From positions 27,361 through 91,360 of the forward strand of contig NZ_NPKP01000017.1 of assembly GCF_008329585.1 (NCBI RefSeq): DNA of 64,000 bases, read 5' to 3'. The notes below the pieces were generated by a model that was not told where the DNA came from, made no database searches, and saw nothing but the letters and a program-made list of their open reading frames with translations. Below, in pieces: positions 34,376-42,086 of this stretch. The translations under genes and the position numbers were made by a program. The DNA comes from Mycolicibacterium sp. P9-22 (GTDB lineage: Bacteria > Actinomycetota > Actinomycetes > Mycobacteriales > Mycobacteriaceae). Each line of letters opens with the position of its first letter. The first letter of the stretch is position 1.

Positions 34376-35576
34376 TCCCGTTGAGCCAGCCCGAGCGCAA
34401 CCGCTCGGGCTTCTCCAGCGGGGTGATGTCGGGCATGGCGTCGGCGATCGCGTTGAACATCAGGTCGATAGTCATCCGGGCCAGGTTCGCACCGATGCAG
34501 TAATGCGCCCCGGTGCCGCCGAAACCGACATGGGGGTTCGGATCGCGAAGGATGTTGAACGTGAACGGATCGTCGAAGACCTCTTCGTCGAAGTTGGCCG
34601 AGCGGTAGAACATCACCACCCGCTGCCCCTTTTTGATGGGCACCCCGTCCAGTTCGGTGTCTTCCAGGGCGGTGCGCTGGAATGACGTGACCGGCGTTGC
34701 CCACCGGACGATCTCGTCGGCGGCGGTGCCGGGGCGTTCGCGCTTGAACAGCTCCCACTGGTCGGGGAAGTCGGTGAACGCCATCATCCCCTGGGTGATC
34801 GAGTTGCGGGTGGTCTCGTTACCCGCCACGGCCAGCAGGATGACGAAGAACCCGAACTCGTCGTCGGAGAGTTTGTGGCCCTCGACATCGGCCTGCACCA
34901 GTTTGGTGACCAGATCATCGGTCGGGTTGGCCGATTTCTCGGCGGCCATCTGCATGCCGTAGGTGATCAGTTCCACCGAGGCGCTGATGGCGTCGTTGTT
35001 CGCGAATTCCGGATCCTGGTCGCCGACCATCTGATTGGACCAGTGGAACAGCTTCATCCGGTCCTCTTGCGGTACACCCATCAACCCCGCGATGGCCTGC
35101 AGCGGCAGTTCGCAGGACACCTGCTCGACGAAGTCGCCACGGCCCTCCGCACGGGCCGCCGCGGCGATCTCACGGGCCCGCTCGGCCAGATCCGCGCGCA
35201 GCTGTTCGACGGCTCGCGGCGTGAATGCCCGGGACACGATCTTGCGGAGATGCGTGTGGTGCGGGGCATCCATGTTCAGCAGTACGAACTTGCCGGAGTC
35301 GATCTGAGCCTGGACGGTGCCGTCGGCGTAGCGCGGCAGGGCGGTCTTCTCCAGGCTGGAGAAGACGTCGCTGCGCCGCGAGACCTCCTTGACGTCTTTG
35401 TGCTTGGTCACCACCCAGAAGCCGCCGTCACCGAAGCCGCCCTTGTCGAGGGGTTGTTCGTTCCACCAGATCGGTGCGACTTTGCGCATCTGGGCGAGTT
35501 CGTCGACCGGCAGTCGCTCGGCATAGATGTCGGGGTCGGTGAAATCGAAGCCGGTGGGCAGGTCGGGTGTCGGCAT
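34320..35576 (-). CDS. cyp125: CYP125-like steroid C26/C27-monooxygenase
   Basis: 418 residues, closely following mycobacterial CYP125: PGFDFTDP-like TGFDFTDPDIYAERLPV, LLNMDAPHHTHLRKIVSRAFTPRAV, QVSCELPLQAIAGLMGVPQEDR, I-helix AGNETTRNSITQGMMAF (251 on), E288/R291, VVMFYRSANFDEEVF and heme loop GFGGTGAHYCIGANLARM with Cys360. It ends WLNGIKHWQVDY and a terminal PVAH as in CYP125A1. CYP125 oxidises the terminal methyl of the cholesterol side chain to start its degradation. GGAGG 7 nt before ATG 35576 fixes the start. No KstR box is visible upstream. Confidence 0.9.
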   Translation of the reverse strand: MPTPDLPTGFDFTDPDIYAERLPVDELAQMRKVAPIWWNEQPLDKGGFGDGGFWVVTKHKDVKEVSRRSDVFSSLEKTALPRYADGTVQAQIDSGKFVLLNMDAPHHTHLRKIVSRAFTPRAVEQLRADLAERAREIAAAARAEGRGDFVEQVSCELPLQAIAGLMGVPQEDRMKLFHWSNQMVGDQDPEFANNDAISASVELITYGMQMAAEKSANPTDDLVTKLVQADVEGHKLSDDEFGFFVILLAVAGNETTRNSITQGMMAFTDFPDQWELFKRERPGTAADEIVRWATPVTSFQRTALEDTELDGVPIKKGQRVVMFYRSANFDEEVFDDPFTFNILRDPNPHVGFGGTGAHYCIGANLARMTIDLMFNAIADAMPDITPLEKPERLRSGWLNGIKHWQVDYAGATRQPVAH

Positions 35577-35782
35577 TGCACAACCTCCGCGATAGGCACT
35601 GGGTGGCGTTACCGCATTGTGAACCAGTGGCATACCGCGCGTCCTGAAGTCGGACAAGGTGACCGAGGCTGACAGAACCGGCCGAAAACTCATAGGAAAG
35701 CCACAGCAGTCTCAGCTGTAACGAAACGGGCACCGCGACGGAAGATCCATAGAGCAGTGTTCATGAGAAAGGAGCGTCGCCG

Positions 35783-36265
35783 ATGATCGATATCGGAGCC
35801 AAGGTGCTGGGCGCAGCCATCGGAGGCGGATTCGCCGCATTGGTGTTCGCATCCCCGGCCGCTGCCGAGCCGGTCCCGCCCCCGCCTCCCGCTCCTGTCG
35901 TGGACGGCGCGCCGGTGCCGACGGCCCCTGCACAGGCGGCACCTGCGCCGCCGGCCCCGGAAGGCGTGCCGCACCTGGCGAGTCCGGACGCCCTGCCACC
36001 GGGTTCGACGATGGACCCCAGCGTGATGGCCGGCGGCGAGTCCCCGAACGTCAGTTATCTGCGCGATCTCTGGCACGCGGTGCAGAACCAGGAGCTAAGC
36101 GGCAAGGAAGCCCTGCTGCTCGGGATCTCGCAGCGCAATCTGAACACCCCGATTCCCGCGCAGGCGCCCGGACCGAACGTGCCGGTCACCCCCGGCGACC
36201 CGGCTCCAGCTCCCGCAGCACCGGCGCCGCCCGCTCCGGAACCGGCCGCCCCGGCGGCGCCCTAG
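35783..36265 (+). CDS. exported Pro/Ala-rich protein
   Basis: 160 residues. Signal peptide ending FASPAAAEP (cleavage near residue 28), a Pro/Ala segment to about residue 62, then a short conserved-looking core PNVSYLRDLWHAVQNQELSGKEALLLGISQ, then another Pro/Ala tail. It is exported to the cell envelope; function is unknown. AAAGGAG about 9 nt upstream defines the start. That ribosome site lies inside a 7-codon frame (35763-35786, MRKERRR) whose stop overlaps the start codon. It overlaps the convergent molybdoenzyme gene by 4 bp. Confidence 0.72.
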   Translation: MIDIGAKVLGAAIGGGFAALVFASPAAAEPVPPPPPAPVVDGAPVPTAPAQAAPAPPAPEGVPHLASPDALPPGSTMDPSVMAGGESPNVSYLRDLWHAVQNQELSGKEALLLGISQRNLNTPIPAQAPGPNVPVTPGDPAPAPAAPAPPAPEPAAPAAP

Positions 36266-38511
36266 ACCCCGACGGCGTCGATACGCGCCGGCACGTGCTT
36301 GTGCCACGGGGTGCCGGCGTAGGCGTCCCGCCAATCCGAGGCGGTCAAGGCATTCGGCGCAACTCCCGGCACGGTGACGGTGCCGTCGGTCGCGGCGAAG
36401 TCCAGCCCGTATCCGTTCGGCAGCGAGGCATGCCCGGGCAACATGGCATCGCTGATCTCGACGCAGGCCTCCGCGGCACCTGATGCGGTGGTGATGCGAG
36501 CGCGGCCCCCGTCTACCAGGCCCAGTGCACGGGCGTCTTCGACACTGACCCGCAGCGCGCCGTCGGCATCGCGCTTGCGCCAGACCGGATCCCGGATGAT
36601 GTCGTTGGCCGTGAAGGCACGGCGCTCACCTGCCGACAGCACGATCGGATACTCGGTGCTGGTCAACAGCGGCCGGTCGGTGGCCAGCGCGCCGAGTTCG
36701 GCGATCAGTTCCGGGATCTCGAGCGCGATGCGGCCGTCAGGGTGGCTGACCAGAGACCAGTCATCGGCGTACTCGTGTTCGGTGAAGGTCACCCCGGACC
36801 GGCCTTGCAGGATCGCGGTGAACAGGGCGTTGCCGTCGGTGTGCCCCGCGCGCCGCATAGCCTCCGGATAGGTCAACGCCACCTTCTGCGCCAGCCCCCA
36901 CAGACCCGCCGCGCCGGCCAACCCGTCGGGCAGGGTGGGACCCAACGTCTCGTACAGCACGTAGGGCAGTACCTTGCCCAGCGACGGGTTCGCGCCGACA
37001 GCGGCGAAGAAGGCCTGCGTGTATGCCTCCAGCCCGTCGGCCGCGGCCCGGCGCAACGGGTGCAGCTCGGCATCGTCGACGACGCCGAGCTCGCGTACCA
37101 GCCGGGCCCAGATCTCCGGCTCGGGCAGGGTGCCCGGCAGTGGATCCAGCAGCGGGTGACGCAGATGGAACGTGTTGTGCGGGAATTCGAGGTTGAAGAA
37201 GGTCGCCTCGACCTTCTCGAACTGGCTGGCCGCGGGCAGCACGTAATGTGCCAACCGCGCGGTCTCGGTCATCGCGACGTCGACCACCACCAGAAGTTCC
37301 AGCGCGCGCAGCGCCTCGCCCACCGCGGCAGAGTCGGCGATCGAATGCGCCGGGTTGCTGCTCTCGACGATCATGGCGCGGAACCGGTCGGGATGGTCGC
37401 CGAGGATCTCCTGCGGCACCACATTGGACGGCACCAGGCCGGCGATGACCGGCGCCCCGGTGACCGGTGTGCGGCCCACACCGCCGGTGCCGAACAGCGG
37501 CGCGAAGCTCGAATGCAGATGCTGGCCACCGCGTTTGGCGAAGTTTCCGGTGAAGATCCACAGCAGCTTGTTCAGGTATGAGCACAGCGTGCTGTTGGGA
37601 GCCTGCTGGATGCCGAGATCCTCGAACACCGAAACACTGGCGGCCGCGGCGATCCGGCGTGCTGCGTGACGCAACAACTCGGCGTCCACACCGCAGCGGC
37701 GGGCGTAATCCTCGATGTCCACGGCGGACAGTGCCCGTCGCACCGGTTCGGCGGCGGTGACATGCTCGGCCAGGAACGCTTCGTCGCACAGGTTCTCCTG
37801 CACCAGTACTGCCGCCAGCGCGGTCAGGCACCAGGCGTCGGTGCCGGGCCGTACCCGCAGATGGAAGTCGGCGAGCTTGGCGGTGTCGGTGATCACCGGG
37901 TCGATGACGATCATGGACCGGGCCGGGTCCTTGGCGATCTCGTTGAGTACGGTGCGGGCCCGCGGAAAGCTCTGCGACATCCACGGGTTCTTCCCGACGA
38001 ATACCGAGACCTCGGCGTGCTCGAACTCGCCGCGGGTGTGCCCACCGTAGAGCTGGTTGTCCACCCAGAACTCGCCGGTCTTCTCCTGCGCCAGCGCATT
38101 CGAGCGGTACCGGGCGCCCAGTGCCTTGAGGAAGGCACCGCTGTAGGCGCCGCCGAGGTGGTTGCCCTGGCCACCGCCGCCGTAGTAGAAGATCTTGTCG
38201 CCGCCGTACTCGTCGCGGATGCGGGCAAAGCCCTCGGCGATCTCGGTGATCGCGGTGTCCCAGTCGATCTCCTCGTAATCGCCTGCGGGGGTGCGGCGCA
38301 TCGGCGAGGTCAACCGGGCCCGGTTGTTCTGGTAGTGGTCCAGCCGCAGGGCCTTGTTGCAGGTGTAGCCCTGCGATGCCGGATGTTCCTTGTCACCGCG
38401 GATCTTGGCCAGCGTGCGCCCTTCGAGCTGGACCACGATGCCGCAGTTGCATTCACAGAGGATGCAAGCGGTGGGCTGCCAGGTCGGAAGGGTCGATGAG
38501 GTGTCAGGCAT
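36262..38511 (-). CDS. molybdopterin-dependent oxidoreductase (Rv0197/formate-dehydrogenase-like)
   Basis: 749 residues. The N-terminal [4Fe-4S] motif is C-x2-C-x3-C...C (Cys16, 19, 23 and 51 from this start, ACILCECNCG and GYTCNKA). Molybdopterin domains then follow: KIFYYGGGGQGNHLGG, VSVFVGKNPWMSQSFPRA, VVVDVAMTETARLAHYVLPAAS, and a C-terminal cap with VLSAGERRAFTANDI and LPNGYGLDF. It oxidises or reduces a small substrate with bis-MGD; no signal peptide, so cytosolic. AAAGGA 10 nt upstream favours ATG 38511 over GTG 38529. Order with the TetR gene resembles M. tuberculosis Rv0196-Rv0197. Confidence 0.85.
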   Translation of the reverse strand: MPDTSSTLPTWQPTACILCECNCGIVVQLEGRTLAKIRGDKEHPASQGYTCNKALRLDHYQNNRARLTSPMRRTPAGDYEEIDWDTAITEIAEGFARIRDEYGGDKIFYYGGGGQGNHLGGAYSGAFLKALGARYRSNALAQEKTGEFWVDNQLYGGHTRGEFEHAEVSVFVGKNPWMSQSFPRARTVLNEIAKDPARSMIVIDPVITDTAKLADFHLRVRPGTDAWCLTALAAVLVQENLCDEAFLAEHVTAAEPVRRALSAVDIEDYARRCGVDAELLRHAARRIAAAASVSVFEDLGIQQAPNSTLCSYLNKLLWIFTGNFAKRGGQHLHSSFAPLFGTGGVGRTPVTGAPVIAGLVPSNVVPQEILGDHPDRFRAMIVESSNPAHSIADSAAVGEALRALELLVVVDVAMTETARLAHYVLPAASQFEKVEATFFNLEFPHNTFHLRHPLLDPLPGTLPEPEIWARLVRELGVVDDAELHPLRRAAADGLEAYTQAFFAAVGANPSLGKVLPYVLYETLGPTLPDGLAGAAGLWGLAQKVALTYPEAMRRAGHTDGNALFTAILQGRSGVTFTEHEYADDWSLVSHPDGRIALEIPELIAELGALATDRPLLTSTEYPIVLSAGERRAFTANDIIRDPVWRKRDADGALRVSVEDARALGLVDGGRARITTASGAAEACVEISDAMLPGHASLPNGYGLDFAATDGTVTVPGVAPNALTASDWRDAYAGTPWHKHVPARIDAVGV

Positions 38512-39076
38512 CTCGGGAGTTCCTTTCACCGATTGCGGCGGTCACGAGGGTGCGCAGCTGCCGGTGGACGAGGTCGAGCGGGCCGGCGTCGCCGGTGGTG
38601 CGGGCGACCAGGACGGCGCCCTCGATTGCGGTGGTGGTCAGCATCGCGAGTTCGGCGGCGCGCTCGGCGGTGACGCCATCGCTGCGCAGGAGTTGCTCGA
38701 TCATCCCGGTCCAGCGCAGGAACGCCGCCCCCGCCCGCTCGCGGACCGGCGCATTGTCGGCCTCGACGGCGACTGCGGCCACCGGGCAACCGGCCCGGAA
38801 CCCGGTCTCGGTGAGCTGGCCGCGGAAACCGTCGACCACGGTGTCGAGGGCCTCGACCGCGCCCGCCGCACCCGATATCCGGTGCGCGATGTGATCGCTG
38901 GCGAAATCGATTGCCTCGCAGAGTAGTTGGGTGCGTCCACCGGGGAAGTGGTGGTAGGCCGATCCGCGCGGTGCGCCGCTGTGTTCGAGGACGTCGGAGA
39001 TCGCGGTCGAATGCGCACCGCGCTCGCGGATGAGCAGTGCGGCGGAAACGATCATGCGGTCACGGGGCTTGGTCAT
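38504..39076 (-). CDS. TetR-family regulator (LmrA/YxaF type, Rv0196-like)
   Basis: 190 residues. The helix-turn-helix IVSAALLIRERGAHSTAISDVLEHSGAPRGSAYHHFPGGRTQLL is followed by a C-domain typical of LmrA/YxaF (GFRAGCPVAAVAVE, AAFLRWTGMIEQLL, TTTAIEGAVLVARTTGDAGPLD). It overlaps the molybdoenzyme start by 8 bp, so it probably controls its own operon. ATG 39076 is chosen over 39091 because the latter lies inside an inverted repeat that looks like its operator. The inducer is unknown. Confidence 0.85.
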   Translation of the reverse strand: MTKPRDRMIVSAALLIRERGAHSTAISDVLEHSGAPRGSAYHHFPGGRTQLLCEAIDFASDHIAHRISGAAGAVEALDTVVDGFRGQLTETGFRAGCPVAAVAVEADNAPVRERAGAAFLRWTGMIEQLLRSDGVTAERAAELAMLTTTAIEGAVLVARTTGDAGPLDLVHRQLRTLVTAAIGERNSRDA

Positions 39077-39096
39077 TATGTAGGTCAGCATACATA
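39077..39096. promoter_or_regulatory. inverted repeat TATGTA-N8-TACATA, probable TetR operator
   Basis: Perfect 6-bp arms separated by 8 bp lie directly against the TetR start codon at 39076. Position suits tight autorepression of the TetR-molybdoenzyme operon. Binding is inferred. Confidence 0.55.
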
Positions 39097-39196
39097 GAAC
39101 GGGTCACCCGGCATAGAGATCGCCCCGGACAGCACGAATCCCGCCGGTCCGGGAGAACGGAGCCCGACGGGATTCGTGGGTCAGGGGGCGGTGCCG

Positions 39197-40330
39197 CTAG
39201 ACCGAAGCCGCCTCGTTGAGCTCGTTGAGGGTATTGGTGGCTTCCAGGTACTCCTGCACCCAACGCTCGATGACCGCTGAGGTCTTCTCGACCTTGGTGA
39301 ACTGACCGACGACCTGGCCGATCGGGTTGAACGCGACGTCGACGGACTCGTTGGGGAACTTGTGCGTCGCGGCGACCGCCATGCCGGAGACCATGTACTG
39401 CAGGGGCATGCCCAGCGGCTTCGGGTTGTCCGGGTTCTCCCAGGCCTCCGTCCAGTCGTTGCGCAGCATGCGGGCCGGCTTGCCGGTGAAGGAGCGGCTG
39501 CGCACGGTGTCGCGACTACTGGCCTTCACATAGGCGGCGTGCTGAACCGGGGTGTTCTCCGACTCCTCGACCATCACCCACTGCGATCCCGTCCACGCGC
39601 CCTGGGCGCCGAGCGCCAGTGCCGCGGCGATCTGCTGACCGCTGCCGATACCGCCGGCGGCCAGCACCGGAACCGGCGCGACCTCCTTGACGACCTGCGG
39701 CCACAGCACGATCGAGCCGACCTCGCCGCTGTGCCCGCCGGCCTCGCCGCCCTGGGCGATGATGATGTCGACCCCGGCGTCGGCGTGCTTGCGCGCCTGC
39801 GACGGGGATCCGCACAGCGCGGCCACCTTGCGGCCCTCGTCGTGGATGTGCTTGATCATGTCGACGGGCGGGGTGCCCAGCGCGTTGGCGATCAGCGTGC
39901 ACTTGGGGTGCTGCAGTGCCACCTCGACCTGCGGGGTCGCCGTGGCCTCGGTCCAGCCCAGTAGTTGCAGCGCGTCATCGTCGCTGTGGTCGACCGGCAC
40001 GCCGTGGTCGGCCAGCACCTTCTTGGCGAAGTCGATGTGCTCCTGGGGGACGAGGTCGTTGAGTGTCTTCTTGAGCACTTCGGGGGACAGGTCGGTGGCG
40101 TCCATGCCCTCGTACTTGTTCGGGATCACGATGTCCACGCCGTAGGGATGGTCACCGATGTGTTCATCGATCCAATTGAGCTCGACCTCAAGCTGCTCGG
40201 GAGTGAAACCGACCGCGCCCAGCACGCCGAACCCGCCGGCCTTGCTGACCGCGACCACCACGTCGCGGCAATGGGTGAAGGCGAAGATGGGGAATTCGAT
40301 ACCCAATTGGTCGCAGAGGGGAGTGTGCAC
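39197..40330 (-). CDS. nitronate monooxygenase-family flavoprotein (Rv3553-like)
   Basis: 377 residues from GTG 40330 with AGGAG 5 nt upstream. LGIEFPIFAFTHCRDVVVAVSKAGGFGVLGAVGF opens the TIM barrel. The FMN-phosphate loops are IIAQGGEAGGHSGEVGS and VPVLAAGGIGSGQQIAAALALGAQGAWTGSQW. It closely resembles Rv3553, a member of the M. tuberculosis KstR regulon. Despite the nitronate-monooxygenase label, such proteins may act as enoyl-CoA-type reductases in sterol ring degradation. A perfect KstR-type box lies 37-50 bp upstream. The C-terminal residues 330-377 are helical and acidic. Confidence 0.87.
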   Translation of the reverse strand: MHTPLCDQLGIEFPIFAFTHCRDVVVAVSKAGGFGVLGAVGFTPEQLEVELNWIDEHIGDHPYGVDIVIPNKYEGMDATDLSPEVLKKTLNDLVPQEHIDFAKKVLADHGVPVDHSDDDALQLLGWTEATATPQVEVALQHPKCTLIANALGTPPVDMIKHIHDEGRKVAALCGSPSQARKHADAGVDIIIAQGGEAGGHSGEVGSIVLWPQVVKEVAPVPVLAAGGIGSGQQIAAALALGAQGAWTGSQWVMVEESENTPVQHAAYVKASSRDTVRSRSFTGKPARMLRNDWTEAWENPDNPKPLGMPLQYMVSGMAVAATHKFPNESVDVAFNPIGQVVGQFTKVEKTSAVIERWVQEYLEATNTLNELNEAASV

Positions 40331-40366
40331 GCAGGCTCCTAGGTTGGGCGATCGCGAATCGCAGAC

Positions 40367-40380
40367 TGAAACGTGTTCTA
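40367..40380. promoter_or_regulatory. KstR-type operator TGAAACGTGTTCTA
   Basis: All eight fixed positions of the mycobacterial KstR consensus TNNAACNNGTTNNA are matched. It sits 37 bp upstream of the Rv3553-like gene start and between that gene and the divergent gene at 40525, so either or both could be derepressed by cholesterol-derived CoA thioesters. Confidence 0.75.
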
Positions 40381-40524
40381 GTTTAGTATCCCGGCCGTCG
40401 ATTTCGGCAATATTCTCCGGCTCAATCTCCGGCATCTACGTCAGTAGCGTGCGAGAATGCCATTACCGTTTTTCGGAAGTTCCATTAACAGCCGCCGTAT
40501 CCACGACCCGGGGAGTGCCACGAT

Positions 40525-41145
40525 ATGAAGGACTGGCTGGCCAACTCCCTCGTCCTGGTGTCGGACTACCGCGTGCCCGACCCGGCCACGGTCTGGTCGC
40601 TGCTGCAACGCCGCACCGAGGCCCTGGCGGACATGGGTGTCCACCACGTATTGGTCTACACCTCGACGACGGATCCCGAGCGCGTTCTGGTGATCCTGGG
40701 GATCCATGCCCGCGAACCGGTCCTCGATCTGCTGCGGTCCCGGGTCTTCTTCGACTGGTTCGACGCCGTGGGTGTCCAGGACCTGCCCGCGGTGTTCGCC
40801 GGTGAACTGGTCGAACGGATCGATTTCGACCACGATGAGCATCCGGCTCCGCCGGTGATGGTCTCCATGGTGACCTCGGTCGCCGATATTGCCGAGCTCA
40901 ACTCGCGGGTCCTCGGCGCCGCCAAGGCCTTCCATGCCTCCGGGGTGCAGCGCTTCTGGAGTTTCCGCGCGCTCGACGATCCGCACGAGGTGCTGATCCT
41001 GCAGCAGATCGACGATGAACTCAGCGCGCGCCGCTGGCTGCACGATTCCGACGATGCCGCCGAGTGGCTTGCCGAGGCGGGCGTCGGCGCGTATCCGCCG
41101 GTGTTCATCGGCCAGTTTCAGCAGATGATGCGCATCGAGGGCTGA
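40525..41145 (+). CDS. tandem-repeat alpha/beta (dimeric-barrel-like) protein of unknown function
   Basis: 206 residues made of two diverged copies of one ~95-residue unit. Copy 1 runs VLVSDYRVPDPATVWSLLQR...VHHVLVYTSTTDPERVLVILGI...LPAVFAGELVE; copy 2 runs VSMVTSVADIAELNSRVLG...VQRFWSFRALDDPHEVLILQQI...YPPVFIGQFQQ. The pattern suggests two ferredoxin-like domains packed as in dimeric alpha-beta barrel proteins. No catalytic residue is assigned. GGGGAG 9 nt upstream sets the start. It overlaps the Bfd gene by one base and may share the KstR-type site upstream. Confidence 0.65.
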   Translation: MKDWLANSLVLVSDYRVPDPATVWSLLQRRTEALADMGVHHVLVYTSTTDPERVLVILGIHAREPVLDLLRSRVFFDWFDAVGVQDLPAVFAGELVERIDFDHDEHPAPPVMVSMVTSVADIAELNSRVLGAAKAFHASGVQRFWSFRALDDPHEVLILQQIDDELSARRWLHDSDDAAEWLAEAGVGAYPPVFIGQFQQMMRIEG

Positions 41146-41345
41146 TGTTCGTCTGCCTCTGCAATGGCATCACCAGTCATGAGGTGGCTGAGGCGGTGGA
41201 GTGTGGTGCCTGTACGACGAAACAGGTGGCCGAAGCCTGCGGGGCCGGCGCCGACTGCGGACGGTGCCGGCGCACCGTCCGCGCGATCATCGAATCCCGA
41301 GGCGCTGGGCGCGGGACCACCACCGCCGGTCCTCCTCGGAACTGA
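41145..41345 (+). CDS. bfd: bacterioferritin-associated ferredoxin (Bfd-like)
   Basis: 66 residues with the Bfd [2Fe-2S] spacing: Cys4-x-Cys6 (FVCLCNGIT) and Cys38-x2-Cys41 (GADCGRCRR), and helices HEVAEAVECGACTTKQVAEAC between. Bfd donates electrons to bacterioferritin to release stored iron. The last ~14 residues (GRGTTTAGPPRN) are a non-conserved extension. The start codon shares one base with the previous stop (TGATG), so it is translationally coupled to the tandem-repeat protein. No bacterioferritin gene lies in the window. The 3' 59 bp overlap the convergent HAD gene. Confidence 0.85.
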   Translation: MFVCLCNGITSHEVAEAVECGACTTKQVAEACGAGADCGRCRRTVRAIIESRGAGRGTTTAGPPRN

Positions 41346-42036
41346 CCCGCAGCACCGGCCAGCCATTCCTGGCCGCGGCGGTCGCGAGGCCCGTCCGGGG
41401 ATTGACCGCATTGGGGTGCCCGACGGCGTCGAGCACCGGCAGATCCTCGGTGCCGTCGGCATAGCAGAAGCTCTCGGCCAGATCGATATCCCGCTGCGAG
41501 CTGAATTCCATGACCGCTCTGGCCTTTTGGCGACCCCACACGATGGGTTTGACGATGTGTCCGGTCAGCTTGTCTTCGGCGTCCACCTCGAAGTGATTGC
41601 ACAGCACGTGCTCGATGCCGAGATGGCGGGCGACCGGTCCGGCGTGCATGGTCAGTGCCGACGAACTCATCACCACGGTGTGCCCGCGCTCCTGGTGGGC
41701 GGCGACCACCCTCGTCATCAGCGGGTAGAGCCGCCCGGCCACCCGCGTGCTGAACAACTCGTCTCCGAGCGCCTCGAGGTCGGCCAGCGATTCGCCCGCC
41801 AGGTAGCCCGCCGCGCGCTGCAACAGCCTCGCGAACTGCATCCGTCCCAGTTTGTAGCGGACGCTCGCCTCGAAGATCCCGGACAACTCCCCGAACCCGG
41901 ACTGCCCGTTGCGAATGCGGTGTCCGGCATGCACCGTCGCGGTGAACCCACGAACCAGCGTCCCGTCGAGATCGAAGAACGCACCGATATGGGGGCCCGC
42001 CGGACTGGAGAAAATGGCGGGTAGCGGGTCGGTCAC
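41287..42036 (-). CDS. HAD-superfamily hydrolase, SerB-like (IB subfamily)
   Basis: 249 residues from GTG 42036. Motif I FFDLDGTL places the nucleophile at Asp22 with Asp24 beside it; motif II is VVMSSSAL, and motif III/IV is FCYADGTEDLPVLDAVGHP. The cap is helical (ELSGIFEASVRYKLGRMQFARLLQRA). This pattern matches phosphoserine-phosphatase-like IB HAD proteins (M. tuberculosis SerB1/Rv0505c group), whose true substrates include phosphoserine, phosphorylcholine-type or glycerol phosphates. Specificity here is not clear. It ends inside the bfd gene on the opposite strand. Confidence 0.85.
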   Translation of the reverse strand: MTDPLPAIFSSPAGPHIGAFFDLDGTLVRGFTATVHAGHRIRNGQSGFGELSGIFEASVRYKLGRMQFARLLQRAAGYLAGESLADLEALGDELFSTRVAGRLYPLMTRVVAAHQERGHTVVMSSSALTMHAGPVARHLGIEHVLCNHFEVDAEDKLTGHIVKPIVWGRQKARAVMEFSSQRDIDLAESFCYADGTEDLPVLDAVGHPNAVNPRTGLATAAARNGWPVLRVSSEEDRRWWSRAQRLGIR

Positions 42037-42086
42037 CCTTCCATTGTGCGTGTCCGCACGAGTGGGTCCCGTGCATGCTTCCCGGA

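Noticed and set aside
35577..35782. KstR site for the CYP125-like gene (GTGAACCAGTGGCA)
   Set aside because: Only the AAC half is intact; the first T and the GTT half do not match, so it does not meet the consensus.
36761..37984. Second long frame inside the molybdoenzyme gene
   Set aside because: Same-strand shifted frame with Arg/Gly-rich composition; the molybdoenzyme frame carries all motifs without interruption.
39090..39105. KstR-like TAGAACGGGTCACC next to the TetR gene
   Set aside because: Two fixed positions mismatch (GTC for GTT and the final A), and the overlapping TATGTA/TACATA repeat explains the site better.
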